Notes under the pieces: generated by a model
Told to the model about the DNA's origin: nothing
Databases searched by the model: none
Seen by the model: the letters and a program-made list of their open reading frames with translations, nothing else
Shown here: piece after piece, positions 25,655-34,802 of the stretch
Layout of the letters: the number at the start of each line of letters is the position of its first letter
How positions within the stretch are numbered: the first letter of the stretch is position 1
Origin: Firmicutes bacterium UBA5201
GTDB taxonomy: Bacteria > Bacillota > Clostridia > Peptostreptococcales > Acidaminobacteraceae
Assembly (NCBI GenBank): GCA_002412775.1
Contig: DHVT01000025.1
Coordinates: forward strand, 124,001 to 188,000
Direction of reading: 5' to 3'
Length of the DNA stretch: 64,000 bases
Program-made: the position numbers and the translations under genes

Positions 25655-27082
25655 ATGAAGATGAATTTTAATTTGAACTTGATTCAAACTCAAAAGCTGA
25701 TTATGACGCCTGAGTTGAAACAAGCTATTGAAATCTTACAATATAACGCAATGGAACTCAACGAGTTCATCAATGAGGAACTTTTAAACAACCCCATTTT
25801 GGAAAAAGTGACCCAGTCTCCGGAAGCAGAAGAGGCACCAATCAAGCCTGAAGGTGAAACGGAAGAACCTTATGAGTACAATCTCGACAAAGGCGACAAG
25901 AAAGAGATTGATTGGGAAGACATGGTCAATTATTTCGAAGATGCGAGACCGCTTGGGAACCTCAGTTACAATCCTGATTCTGAAATCAACTACGACAACT
26001 TTGTCGCTGATGAGGAGACGCTGAAGGATTATTTGCTCATGCAACTCAAAGTGACAAAACTCGATCCAAAAATCGTAAAGGTATGTGAATACATCATTGA
26101 AAACATAGATGACAATGGTTACCTCCATATGAATGATGAGGAAGCCATGGTCCTGTTCAACCACACCAGTGAGGAAATCGATCAGATGATCCGTTTGATC
26201 CAAACCTTCGATCCGCCTGGCGTTTGTGCCCGCTCCATCAAGGAGTGCCTGTTGATTCAAATGTATCAACAAGGATTCGAGGATAGCCTGGAAGCCACTC
26301 TTGTCATGGATCATCTTGAGGCACTCGGGGAGAAGCGATTCGCTCAAATCGCCAAAAAATTGGGTGAAACCGCAGAACGCGTCCAGGAGGCATACGACTA
26401 TATCAAGACTCTTGAGCCCAAGCCGGGTAGAAGCTTCAGCTCTTTGCGTGAAGTCAGGTATATCGTGCCGGATGTCTATGTGGAAAAAGTAAAAGATGAA
26501 TATGTGGTCATGGTCAATGACGCCGCAGCACCTAGGCTTCAGATCAATTCGTTTTACAAAGGGCTCCTCAAGCAACTCAACAAGGATACGATGACCACAG
26601 AGTATATTTCAAAAAATCTGCAGTCCGCCCTTAGAATCATCAAGAGTATCGAGCAACGTAGAAATACGATATATCGTGTTTGCAATGCCATCATAGAATA
26701 CCAATACGAATTTTTCGAAAAAGGCATGCTCTATTTGAAACCCCTGAATTTGAGAAACATCGCCGATGAGATCGAAGTCCATGAATCCACAGTGAGCAGG
26801 GCTGTGAATGGAAAGTACATTCAGTGCCCCAACGGACTTTTTGAAATCAAGTATTTCTTCCAAAGTGGCGTCAAAAGCGCCGGTGGTGAAGGCGTCTCTT
26901 CAGAAAGCGTCAAATCGGTCATGAAGGATATGATTGACAGGGAGAATCCCAAGAAGCCATTAAGCGATCAAGCCATTGCGGACACTTTAGTGGATACGGG
27001 TATCAACATCTCCAGGCGTACAGTCGCCAAATACCGTGATGAAATGAATATTTTGCCTTCTTCAAAGAGAAAGCGTTTTTAA
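25655..27082 (+). CDS. rpoN: RNA polymerase sigma-54 factor RpoN
   Basis: Alternative sigma factor for enhancer-dependent promoters, 475 aa. Region I is glutamine/leucine-rich (LIQTQKLIMTPELKQAIEILQ), followed by an acidic linker, the core-binding region and HTH. The RpoN box SRRTVAKYRDEMNI lies near the C-terminus (canonical ARRTVAKYRE). Lying directly before cggR is a common clostridial arrangement, but a terminator separates them. No sigma-54 activator gene is in the window. Confidence 0.96.
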   Translation: MKMNFNLNLIQTQKLIMTPELKQAIEILQYNAMELNEFINEELLNNPILEKVTQSPEAEEAPIKPEGETEEPYEYNLDKGDKKEIDWEDMVNYFEDARPLGNLSYNPDSEINYDNFVADEETLKDYLLMQLKVTKLDPKIVKVCEYIIENIDDNGYLHMNDEEAMVLFNHTSEEIDQMIRLIQTFDPPGVCARSIKECLLIQMYQQGFEDSLEATLVMDHLEALGEKRFAQIAKKLGETAERVQEAYDYIKTLEPKPGRSFSSLREVRYIVPDVYVEKVKDEYVVMVNDAAAPRLQINSFYKGLLKQLNKDTMTTEYISKNLQSALRIIKSIEQRRNTIYRVCNAIIEYQYEFFEKGMLYLKPLNLRNIADEIEVHESTVSRAVNGKYIQCPNGLFEIKYFFQSGVKSAGGEGVSSESVKSVMKDMIDRENPKKPLSDQAIADTLVDTGINISRRTVAKYRDEMNILPSSKRKRF

Positions 27083-27116
27083 TCCCGCACAAGCATTTGT
27101 ACGGGATTTATTTTAT
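27081..27116 (+). terminator. Intrinsic terminator after rpoN
   Basis: AATCCCG-C-ACAA pairs with TTGT-A-CGGGATT (one mismatch), followed by TATTTTAT. The T-run is imperfect. Confidence 0.75.
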
Positions 27117-27121
27117 CCCTA

Positions 27122-27186
27122 AGGGACAAAAAAAGTCCAAAATAATTTGCAAAAGTCCTTGTTTTTATTATTGATAGTGCTATACT
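27122..27186 (+). promoter_or_regulatory. Putative CggR operator and promoter of the glycolytic operon
   Basis: AGGGAC-N6-AGTC (27122-27137) is followed 20 bases later by a second AGTC (27154-27157). The B. subtilis CggR operator is CGGGAC-N6-TGTC repeated every 20 bases, so motif and period fit, although the second GGGAC half is degenerate (ATAATT). Just downstream, TTGTTT (27159-27164) and TATACT (27181-27186), 16 bases apart, make a plausible promoter. A further CGGGAC lies at 27195. Assignment is inference by similarity. Confidence 0.55.
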
Positions 27187-27246
27187 ATAACTAGCGGGAC
27201 GTAAAAATTTATGCAACACATAATTTATCCCGGAAGGGTGGGCGAT

Positions 27247-28305
27247 ATGAGCGAACGTGAATTGATCGATCAAGAAAAGTTAATAATGGTTCTGAGATAC
27301 GCATTCCCCGAAACTGATGAACTTTTACCGCTTCGTTACAATTTACTCAACACAATAAAGTTCAACCAACCTGTCGGTCGCAGAATGCTTTCGAACAGCA
27401 TGAACATAACAGAACGTGTCGTACGACGGGAATCCGATATCTTGAAGGATTCCGGATTGATTGATTATCATCCCGACGGGATGAGAATCACCGAAAGAGG
27501 CAGTCAAGTTCTGAACGCTTTGTCGGATTTGTTTTATAAGATGTCCGGAATCAATGAATTTGAATCAAAGCTCAGCAATCTGCTGGGAATCAACAAAGTG
27601 ATTGTCGGATCTTTGGGTGACTCGGGCGAGGAACAGACACTCTCAGAACTAGGGATTGAGGCCGCCAGATATTTCAGTGGTCTGATCACACCAAAAAGTA
27701 TTATAGGTTTAACTGGTGGTTCATCGATAGAAAGAGTCATAAGTGGGTATAAAGCAGACTGGGTGCAATTTGACGGAAGCAATATCATGGTGGTCCCGGC
27801 CAGAGGTGGACTTGGCAACAAAAGCGAGTATCAAGCCAACACACTTGCCGAGAGACTCGCAGGAAAACTGAAGTCAAATTATCAATTGCTCTACACTCAG
27901 GACAATCTTTCAAAAGCGACCATAGAAGAATTGAAAAATGAACCGAACATTCAAAAGATCCTGGCTTATATAGACAAGATCGACATATTGTTGTTCGGTA
28001 TCGGAAGAGCGAGCGTCATGGCCGATAGACGTGTACTGGAACAGTATGAAATCGACCATATCATGGAAAAAGGCGCCGTAGCCGAATCGTTTGGCTATTA
28101 CTTCAACAAGCAGGGTGAAATCGTGCATGAAATCAGTACCATTGGTATTGATTTAGATAAATTCAAATCTCTTAAACATGTCATTGCTGTAGCAGCAGGT
28201 GAAGATAAGGCGGAAGCGATCATCTCCATCGGAAAACTCAATCCAAACATGGTTTTGGTGACAGACGAACGCACAGCAAAAAAAATTCTAACGTATTTGA
28301 TTTAA
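27247..28305 (+). CDS. cggR: Central glycolytic genes regulator CggR (SorC family)
   Basis: Repressor of the glycolytic operon that responds to fructose-1,6-bisphosphate, 352 aa. An N-terminal winged-helix part (RRMLSNSMNITERVVRRESDIL) is followed by the SorC sugar-phosphate binding domain (GLTGGSSIERVI; PARGGLGNKSEYQANTLAERLA; LLFGIGRASVMADRR). The ATG at 27247 follows GAAGGGTGGG. It is immediately upstream of gap, as in bacilli and clostridia, and should regulate itself and the genes to eno. Confidence 0.93.
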   Translation: MSERELIDQEKLIMVLRYAFPETDELLPLRYNLLNTIKFNQPVGRRMLSNSMNITERVVRRESDILKDSGLIDYHPDGMRITERGSQVLNALSDLFYKMSGINEFESKLSNLLGINKVIVGSLGDSGEEQTLSELGIEAARYFSGLITPKSIIGLTGGSSIERVISGYKADWVQFDGSNIMVVPARGGLGNKSEYQANTLAERLAGKLKSNYQLLYTQDNLSKATIEELKNEPNIQKILAYIDKIDILLFGIGRASVMADRRVLEQYEIDHIMEKGAVAESFGYYFNKQGEIVHEISTIGIDLDKFKSLKHVIAVAAGEDKAEAIISIGKLNPNMVLVTDERTAKKILTYLI

Positions 28306-28318
28306 GGAGGAAATTCAC

Positions 28319-29377
28319 ATGGTAAAAGTAGCAATTAATGGTTTTGGAAGAATTGGTAGATTGGTTTTCAATGCAATGGCTGAGCAAGGCCTTATCGGAA
28401 CAAAGTTTGACGTTGTGGCAGTAGTGGATATGACAACGGATGCTGATTATTTCGCATATCAGTTGAAGTATGATTCGACTCAAGGCAAATTCAAAGGCGA
28501 AATCTCCACAAAGAAAAGCAGTCCTGAGCTCAAAGAAGAAGATCTTATCGTAGTCAACGGTTTTGAGACAAAATGTATCATGGCGACAAAAAATCCTTCT
28601 GAACTCCCTTGGAAAGAACTAGGAGTCGATTATGTAATCGAATGTACAGGCCTCTTTACGAGTTCTGACACAGCTAAAGGTCACTTGGAGGCAGGCGCTA
28701 AGAAAGTTATTCTTTCCGCTCCAGGCAAAGGCGATGTCAAGACGATAGTAATGGGCGTAAACGAAAACGAATACGATCCGGCACTTCACAATATAGTATC
28801 CAACGCATCATGTACCACAAACTGCCTCGCACCTGTGGTACACGTTCTTCTCAAAGAAGGCATAGGCGTTGAAACCGGACTTATGACTACAATTCATGCC
28901 TATACAGCAACTCAAAAAACTGTCGATGGTCCTTCAAAGAAAGACTGGAGAGGCGGTAGAGCTGCAGCAATCAATATTATCCCATCATCAACAGGTGCCG
29001 CTAAAGCGGTTGGAGAAGTATTGCCTGCGACAAAAGGTAAAATGACTGGTATGTCATTCAGAGTACCAACTCCAACAGTATCTGTCGTAGACCTTACATT
29101 CAGATCTGAAAAAGAGACTTCAATTGAAGAAATCGATGCATTGCTCAAAAAAGCATCTGAAACTTACCTTAAAGATATATTGGGTTATGGAAATGAAGAA
29201 CTCGTTTCTACGGATTTCATCCACGATGCAAGATCTTCAATCTACGATTCACTTGCAACACTTCAAAACAACCTTCCTGGAGAAAAAAGATTCTTCAAAA
29301 TCGTTTCATGGTATGACAACGAGTGGGGCTACTCAAACAGAGTGGTTGACCTCTTGACTTTCATGACAAGCAAATAA
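28319..29377 (+). CDS. gap: Glyceraldehyde-3-phosphate dehydrogenase
   Basis: Phosphorylating, NAD-dependent glycolytic enzyme, 352 aa, slightly longer than the usual ~335. The NAD site is INGFGRIGR (residues 6-14) with Asp37 favouring NAD over NADP; catalytic Cys165 is in SNASCTTNCLAPV. The extra length lies mainly in a charged segment around residues 60-100. Strong codon bias and AAGGAGG point to high expression. First enzyme gene after cggR. Confidence 0.97.
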   Translation: MVKVAINGFGRIGRLVFNAMAEQGLIGTKFDVVAVVDMTTDADYFAYQLKYDSTQGKFKGEISTKKSSPELKEEDLIVVNGFETKCIMATKNPSELPWKELGVDYVIECTGLFTSSDTAKGHLEAGAKKVILSAPGKGDVKTIVMGVNENEYDPALHNIVSNASCTTNCLAPVVHVLLKEGIGVETGLMTTIHAYTATQKTVDGPSKKDWRGGRAAAINIIPSSTGAAKAVGEVLPATKGKMTGMSFRVPTPTVSVVDLTFRSEKETSIEEIDALLKKASETYLKDILGYGNEELVSTDFIHDARSSIYDSLATLQNNLPGEKRFFKIVSWYDNEWGYSNRVVDLLTFMTSK

Positions 29378-29393
29378 ATATTGGTATAAATAA

Positions 29394-29452
29394 GTTAGGC
29401 TGTAGACTGAGTCTGCAGCCTAACCCTGGTTTATGATGAACCGGGGTTTACT
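29394..29452 (+). other. Two tandem hairpins between gap and pgk
   Basis: TTAGGCTGTAGA pairs with TCTGCAGCCTAA (one wobble), directly followed by CCCTGGTT pairing with AACCGGGG. Neither has a long T-run, so partial termination, mRNA processing or 3' protection of the gap message are all possible; CggR operons in B. subtilis are known to be processed to favour gap mRNA. Confidence 0.7.
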
Positions 29453-29475
29453 TTATGAATATAGTGGAGGTCTGA

Positions 29476-30666
29476 ATGTATAACAAAAAGACAATTGAAG
29501 ACGTTGCCGTATCGGGAAAAAAAGTCCTTGTGAGATGTGACTTCAATGTTCCGATTCAAGAAGGCAAAATTACGGATGAAAATAGAATTTTAGGTGCGAT
29601 GCCTACTATAGAATACCTGGTCAAAAATGGGGCAAGAGTCATTTTATGTTCTCATCTTGGAAAGCCTAAAGCATTTACCCCTGATTTCAGTTTGGCACCA
29701 GTCGCACAAAGATTGTCCGAACTGCTTGGACAAAATGTCGTTTTCCATTCTGAGGAGGAAGTGGTCGGTCCTAAAGCCATCGAAGCTGCGGAAGCACTTG
29801 TAGATGGTCAAGTGATGCTACTTGAGAATACAAGATTCAGAAAAGAAGAGACAAAAAACGGCGAGGCGTTCTCAAAAGATTTGGCTTCCTTGGCGGATTT
29901 GTTTGTTAATGACGCATTCGGTACCGCTCATAGAGCACACTCCTCTACAGTAGGAGTGACTGAGTACGTCAAAGAATCAGTTTGTGGCTACTTGATCCAA
30001 AAGGAGCTCAAGTTCCTTGGCGAGGCAGTGGATCGTCCTGAAAGACCATTCTGTGCGATTTTGGGTGGAGCTAAAGTTTCGGATAAAATCAAGGTCATAG
30101 AGAACCTTTTGACCAAAGTGGACACTTTGATCATCGGTGGCGGTATGGCTTACACATTCCTGAAAGCACTTGGTTATGAAGTTGGAAATTCATTAGTGGA
30201 AGAGGATAAGATCGAATACGCCAAAGCGATGCTCGACAGCGCAAAGGCAAAAGGCGTATCTATGATGCTTCCTGTAGACCATATAGTTGCAACAGAGTTC
30301 AATAAGGACGCTGAACCGATCGTCACTGAAGATGAAAACATATCCGAAGGACAAATGGGTCTCGATATAGGACCTAAGACTGCAGCCCTTTACGCTGAAG
30401 CGGCTTCAAAAGCAAAGACAATCATTTGGAATGGCCCTATGGGCGTTTTCGAATTCGAGAATTTCGCTGGAGGAACGATCGCAGTGGCAAAAGCGCTTGC
30501 GGATTCCTCTGCGACTACAGTAATCGGCGGTGGAGACAGTGCGGCGGCAGTCAACATACTTGGCTTTGGTGATCGTATGACTCACATATCTACCGGTGGT
30601 GGTGCTTCTCTTGAATTCCTTGAAGGTTTGGTATTGCCGGGAATCGAAGCACTCAACGACAAATAG
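29476..30666 (+). CDS. pgk: Phosphoglycerate kinase
   Basis: Glycolytic ATP-forming enzyme, 396 aa, complete. The N-terminal substrate motif is KKVLVRCDFNVPIQ, basic patch residues are in HLGKPKAF, and the nucleotide motifs GGAKVSDKI and WNGPMGVFE are present, with GGGDSAAAV near the C-terminus. GGAGG lies before the ATG. Second enzyme gene of the operon. Confidence 0.97.
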   Translation: MYNKKTIEDVAVSGKKVLVRCDFNVPIQEGKITDENRILGAMPTIEYLVKNGARVILCSHLGKPKAFTPDFSLAPVAQRLSELLGQNVVFHSEEEVVGPKAIEAAEALVDGQVMLLENTRFRKEETKNGEAFSKDLASLADLFVNDAFGTAHRAHSSTVGVTEYVKESVCGYLIQKELKFLGEAVDRPERPFCAILGGAKVSDKIKVIENLLTKVDTLIIGGGMAYTFLKALGYEVGNSLVEEDKIEYAKAMLDSAKAKGVSMMLPVDHIVATEFNKDAEPIVTEDENISEGQMGLDIGPKTAALYAEAASKAKTIIWNGPMGVFEFENFAGGTIAVAKALADSSATTVIGGGDSAAAVNILGFGDRMTHISTGGGASLEFLEGLVLPGIEALNDK

Positions 30667-30674
30667 GAGGAACA

Positions 30675-31421
30675 ATGAGAAAACCAATTATAGCGGGAAA
30701 CTGGAAAATGCATAAAACAGTGGCTGAGGGTGTTGCATTTGTCAATGCCATCAAACCTGAAGTTACAGATACTGATGTGGAAGTGCTTGTTTGCGCACCT
30801 TTTACAATGCTTCCGAGTCTTGTGGAAGCCGCAAAAGGCTCAAGTGTAAAAATAGGCGCACAAAACATGCATTTCGAAGATTTTGGTGCCTATACCGGTG
30901 AAATCAGCGCTGATATGCTTCTGGACATCGGTGTGACACATGTCATCATCGGTCACTCAGAAAGAAGACAATACTTCGCTGAGACTGACGAGACAGTCAA
31001 TTTGAAGACGCTGAAAGCGCTTTCAAAAGGACTTGTTCCTGTGGTTTGTTGCGGTGAGACGCTGGAGCAAAGAGAAGCGGGAGAAACTAAGAATGTTTGT
31101 AAAACTCAAATCGTTAAAGCGTTTGAGAACATCTCAGCTCAGGACGCCGTCAAAGTCGTGGTGGCTTATGAGCCAATCTGGGCGATCGGCACCGGTAAAA
31201 CGGCCAGCAGTCAAGATGCGAACGATGTTATTTCATATATCAGAGAAGTCATTGAGTCCGTTTATGGCGATGAAGTCTCTGAAGAAGTTAGAATTCAATA
31301 CGGCGGTAGCGTCAAACCTGCCAATGTTGAAGAAATCATGAATGAAGCGGATATCGATGGGGCACTCGTCGGTGGCGCAAGTCTGGAAGCGGACAGCTTC
31401 GTTCAATTGGTCAATTTTTAA
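30675..31421 (+). CDS. tpiA: Triosephosphate isomerase
   Basis: Interconverts dihydroxyacetone phosphate and glyceraldehyde-3-phosphate, 248 aa. Lys and Asn are in AGNWKMHKT, the electrophile histidine in IIGHSERR, the catalytic glutamate in VAYEPIWAIGTG, and the phosphate loop in QYGGSVKPAN. It starts eight bases after the pgk stop. Confidence 0.97.
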   Translation: MRKPIIAGNWKMHKTVAEGVAFVNAIKPEVTDTDVEVLVCAPFTMLPSLVEAAKGSSVKIGAQNMHFEDFGAYTGEISADMLLDIGVTHVIIGHSERRQYFAETDETVNLKTLKALSKGLVPVVCCGETLEQREAGETKNVCKTQIVKAFENISAQDAVKVVVAYEPIWAIGTGKTASSQDANDVISYIREVIESVYGDEVSEEVRIQYGGSVKPANVEEIMNEADIDGALVGGASLEADSFVQLVNF

Positions 31422-31433
31422 GGAGCTGAACAC

Positions 31434-32960
31434 ATGAAAAAACCAACTGCAATAATCATCATGGACGGATGGGGACAAAGTGACAGTACTCTCGGTAATG
31501 CGGTAGCCATGGCAAATACGCCGAATTTCGACCGTCTCATTCAAAAATACCCAAATACTTTCATTGCAGCAAGCGGACTTGATGTCGGACTTCCCGTTGG
31601 TCAAATGGGCAATTCGGAAGTCGGTCACTTGAACATAGGCGCAGGCAGAGTGATCTACCAGGAACTCACGAGAATCACTAAATCCATCTTGGATGGTGAC
31701 TTCTTTACAAATGAGGAGCTGTTGGGCGCGATGCATCACGCAAAAGCGAACGGAACCAAACTACACACCTGGGGTTTACTGTCGGATGGTGGGGTACACA
31801 GTCACATCGATCATTTGAAGGCACTTATTAAAATGGCGAAAGACCAAGGTCTTGAGAATATTTATGTACACGCTTTCATGGATGGAAGAGACACTTCCCC
31901 GACTTCTGGAATTGATTATATCAAAGAACTTGAAGCCTACATGAAGGAAGTGGATTTTGGGAAGATCGCCAGCGTGTCAGGAAGATATTATTCAATGGAC
32001 CGGGACAAAAGATGGGAACGCATTGAAAAATCCTATCAGATGTTGGTTCACGGCATTGGAAGCACTTCTGAATCCGCTGTGGAGGTCATGGAAAAGACGT
32101 ATGAGGCGGGGATCACGGATGAATTTGTTTTACCTACTGTAATCGTGGAAAACGGAAATCCTGTTGCTACCCTCAGTGCAAATGACGCAGTTGTGTTCTT
32201 CAACTTCAGACCCGATCGAGCAAGAGAGATTACGCGCGCCATAGTGGATGTGGATTTTAACGGTTTTGAAAGAGACTATTTCGAAACCAAGTATGTCGGC
32301 TTTACCCAGTACGACAAAACTATTGAAAACATCGAGATCGCCTATGCACAACAATCCATCAGCAACACGATGGGTGAGTATTTATCGAAACTTGGCAAGA
32401 CTCAACTGAGAATTGCCGAAACGGAGAAATACGCACATGTGACATTCTTCTTCAACGGTGGCGTGGAAGCACCGAATGCGGGAGAAGATCGCGTCTTAAT
32501 CGAATCTCCAAAAGTTGCGACTTATGATTTGAAACCGGAAATGTCCGCCTATGAAATGACAGACAGACTTCTGAGTGAACTCAATCGCGACTATTATGAT
32601 TTCATTATCATCAATTATGCGAACCCTGATATGGTTGGTCATACGGGCATCATTGAAGCGGCTGTAAGGGCTGTTGAAGTTGTCGATGAGTGCCTCGGAA
32701 AAGTGGTTGAAAAACTTGAAGAGAAGCAAGGTGCATTCCTGATCACAGCGGATCACGGCAACGCTGAGCAAATGCTCACAGAAGATGGAAAACCATTCAC
32801 TGCCCACTCCACCAACCATGTACCTTGTATACTCGGTGGCGCTGGAAATGTGAAGCTCAGTGGTGACGGCAAACTTTGCGACCTCGCACCGACTGTACTG
32901 GAACTTATGGGGCTGGATAAGCCACAGGAAATGACTGGAAAATCAATCATTATTAAATAA
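31434..32960 (+). CDS. gpmI: 2,3-bisphosphoglycerate-independent phosphoglycerate mutase
   Basis: Manganese-dependent mutase of the alkaline phosphatase superfamily, 508 aa. Metal ligands are in MDGWGQ and the phospho-serine in MGNSEVGHLNIGAGR; HAFMDGRDTSPTSG and the C-terminal ITADHGNAEQM and AHSTNHVPCI complete the two metal sites. It lies 12 bases after tpiA in the glycolytic operon. Confidence 0.97.
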   Translation: MKKPTAIIIMDGWGQSDSTLGNAVAMANTPNFDRLIQKYPNTFIAASGLDVGLPVGQMGNSEVGHLNIGAGRVIYQELTRITKSILDGDFFTNEELLGAMHHAKANGTKLHTWGLLSDGGVHSHIDHLKALIKMAKDQGLENIYVHAFMDGRDTSPTSGIDYIKELEAYMKEVDFGKIASVSGRYYSMDRDKRWERIEKSYQMLVHGIGSTSESAVEVMEKTYEAGITDEFVLPTVIVENGNPVATLSANDAVVFFNFRPDRAREITRAIVDVDFNGFERDYFETKYVGFTQYDKTIENIEIAYAQQSISNTMGEYLSKLGKTQLRIAETEKYAHVTFFFNGGVEAPNAGEDRVLIESPKVATYDLKPEMSAYEMTDRLLSELNRDYYDFIIINYANPDMVGHTGIIEAAVRAVEVVDECLGKVVEKLEEKQGAFLITADHGNAEQMLTEDGKPFTAHSTNHVPCILGGAGNVKLSGDGKLCDLAPTVLELMGLDKPQEMTGKSIIIK

Positions 32961-32983
32961 AATTAACTTATGGAGGTAATCAC

Positions 32984-34273
32984 ATGTCAGTTATTACGGA
33001 TATTTTTGCAAGAGAAATTTTAGATTCAAGAGGCAACCCTACCGTTGAAGTTGAAGTTTATTTGGAAGACGGCGCAATGGGAAAAGCTCAAGTACCATCA
33101 GGAGCATCCACTGGCGCATTTGAAGCGGTTGAACTCAGAGACGGCGACAAAAGCAGATATATGGGAAAAGGCGTTCAAAAGGCTGTTGACAATGTCAACG
33201 AGTTGATCGCACCTGAACTTGAAGGTTGGGATGTGTTTGATCAAGTGGGCATCGACAAGTTCATGATCGAGCTCGATGGCACACCGAACAAGGCGAAACT
33301 TGGAGCAAACGCAATACTTGGCGTTTCAATCGCTGTGGCTAGAGCTGCTGCTGATTCACTTGGCCTCGCTCTTTATGAGTACGTTGGTGGAACAAACGCA
33401 AAAACATTGCCTGTTCCAATGATGAACATCATGAACGGTGGCGCACACGCTGACAACAATGTGGATGTTCAAGAATTCATGGTAATGCCTGTAGGAGCGA
33501 CTTCATTCAAAGAAGCTTTAAGATGGGGCGCTGAGATTTATCACTCACTCAAGGCAGTTCTCAAATCAAAGGGTCTTGCAACAGGAGTAGGCGATGAAGG
33601 TGGTTTCGCACCGAATCTTCCAACAAATGAGGATGCACTCAAAGTCATCATGGAAGCAATCGAAAAAGCGGGCTACAAACCAGGCGAGCAAATCAAATTG
33701 GCGCTTGACGTTGCGGCTAACGAGCTCTTCGACGAGAAAACCGGAAAATACACACTTTCTAGCGAAGGTCGTGAATTCACCGCTGCTGAGCTTGTGGATT
33801 ACTACGCTGGTCTTGTTGAAAAGTATCCAATCATTTCAATTGAAGACGGTCTTGCGGAAGAAGATTGGCCAGCTTGGAAACTCATGGTGGAAAAACTTGG
33901 CGACAAGATTCAAATCGTGGGCGACGACCTTTTCGTAACCAACACAGAAAGACTTTCAAGAGGCATCAAGGAAAAATCAGCGAATTCCATTTTGGTCAAA
34001 TTGAATCAAATCGGATCGATCACTGAAACTTTGGACGCGATTGAAATGGCAAAACGTGCCGGATATACGACAATCATCTCTCATAGATCAGGTGAGACTT
34101 CAGATTCTACAATTGCAGATATGGCTGTTGCAGTCAATTCAGGTCAGATCAAAACAGGTGCGCCTGCAAGAACAGACCGAGTTGAAAAATACAACCAATT
34201 GTTGAGAATTGAAGAGCAACTTGGAGACAATGCCATTTATGCGGGCATGAGTGCGTTCTACAATTTAAGATAG
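32984..34273 (+). CDS. eno: Enolase
   Basis: Converts 2-phosphoglycerate to phosphoenolpyruvate, 429 aa, full length. The N-terminus AREILDSRGNPTVEVEV, the loop GASTGAFEAVELRD, and the C-terminal signature SILVKLNQIGSITETLDAI followed by SHRSGETSDSTIAD are all standard. It is the last gene of the operon before a terminator. Confidence 0.98.
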   Translation: MSVITDIFAREILDSRGNPTVEVEVYLEDGAMGKAQVPSGASTGAFEAVELRDGDKSRYMGKGVQKAVDNVNELIAPELEGWDVFDQVGIDKFMIELDGTPNKAKLGANAILGVSIAVARAAADSLGLALYEYVGGTNAKTLPVPMMNIMNGGAHADNNVDVQEFMVMPVGATSFKEALRWGAEIYHSLKAVLKSKGLATGVGDEGGFAPNLPTNEDALKVIMEAIEKAGYKPGEQIKLALDVAANELFDEKTGKYTLSSEGREFTAAELVDYYAGLVEKYPIISIEDGLAEEDWPAWKLMVEKLGDKIQIVGDDLFVTNTERLSRGIKEKSANSILVKLNQIGSITETLDAIEMAKRAGYTTIISHRSGETSDSTIADMAVAVNSGQIKTGAPARTDRVEKYNQLLRIEEQLGDNAIYAGMSAFYNLR

Positions 34274-34361
34274 TCATTGATTCATTGGCTTTACCCACTT
34301 TGAGGAACCTCAAAATGGTCAAAATATAAGCAAATCTTGATTACACACAAAGGTAGCATGG

Positions 34362-34400
34362 GCTTGGTGGACAGCAACCACCAAGCTTTGTGCTTTTTTG
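34362..34400 (+). terminator. Intrinsic terminator after eno
   Basis: GCTTGGTGG pairs with CCACCAAGC around ACAGCAA, then TTTGTGCTTTTTTG. A smaller hairpin, TTTGAGG-AA-CCTCAAA, lies at 34299-34314 just after the eno stop. Confidence 0.88.
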
Positions 34401-34420
34401 ATAAAAAAATAATGAATGAA

Positions 34421-34449
34421 TTGTATTTTAGGGTATACTGTGTTAAAAT
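34421..34449 (+). promoter_or_regulatory. Promoter before secG
   Basis: TTGTAT (34421-34426) and TAAAAT (34444-34449) are 17 bases apart, 37 bases before secG. It makes secG independent of the glycolytic operon. Confidence 0.6.
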
Positions 34450-34485
34450 ACCTATGTTAAGCAAGTGAAATGGAGGTGTAGAAGA

Positions 34486-34716
34486 ATGGATGTTGTTTTG
34501 AATATTTTATTGATCGTATCATCACTCATTTTAATCGCGAGTATTTTATTGCAATCCGGTAAATCAGCAGGATTATCAGGCGCTATAGGCGGCGGTGCTG
34601 AACAGCTCTGGGGTAAGAATAAGGCGAGAGATTATGACGCAAAGTTCGACAAAATCACAAAAATATCGGCAGTCGTGTTTATGGTATCGGCACTGTTGAT
34701 GGCTTATATACAATAA
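34486..34716 (+). CDS. secG: Preprotein translocase subunit SecG
   Basis: Small membrane subunit of the SecYEG channel, 76 aa, with two hydrophobic helices around a glycine-rich loop (SGKSAGLSGAIGGGAEQLWG) that is typical of SecG. GGAGGTG precedes the ATG at 34486. In many Firmicutes secG follows eno and precedes rnr and smpB, as here, although a pyrophosphatase gene is interposed. Confidence 0.93.
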   Translation: MDVVLNILLIVSSLILIASILLQSGKSAGLSGAIGGGAEQLWGKNKARDYDAKFDKITKISAVVFMVSALLMAYIQ

Positions 34717-34752
34717 TTAGCTAATATAGCTAATTATTGTATATTTTTTTCA
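34711..34752 (+). terminator. Intrinsic terminator overlapping the secG stop
   Basis: AATAATTAGCTA pairs with TAGCTAATTATT, followed by GTATATTTTTTTC. The stem begins inside the last codons of secG. Confidence 0.85.
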
Positions 34753-34802
34753 TAAGGGAATTATTCATTATTTTTTTATCAAATGTGGGGAGGAATGAAT
34801 TA

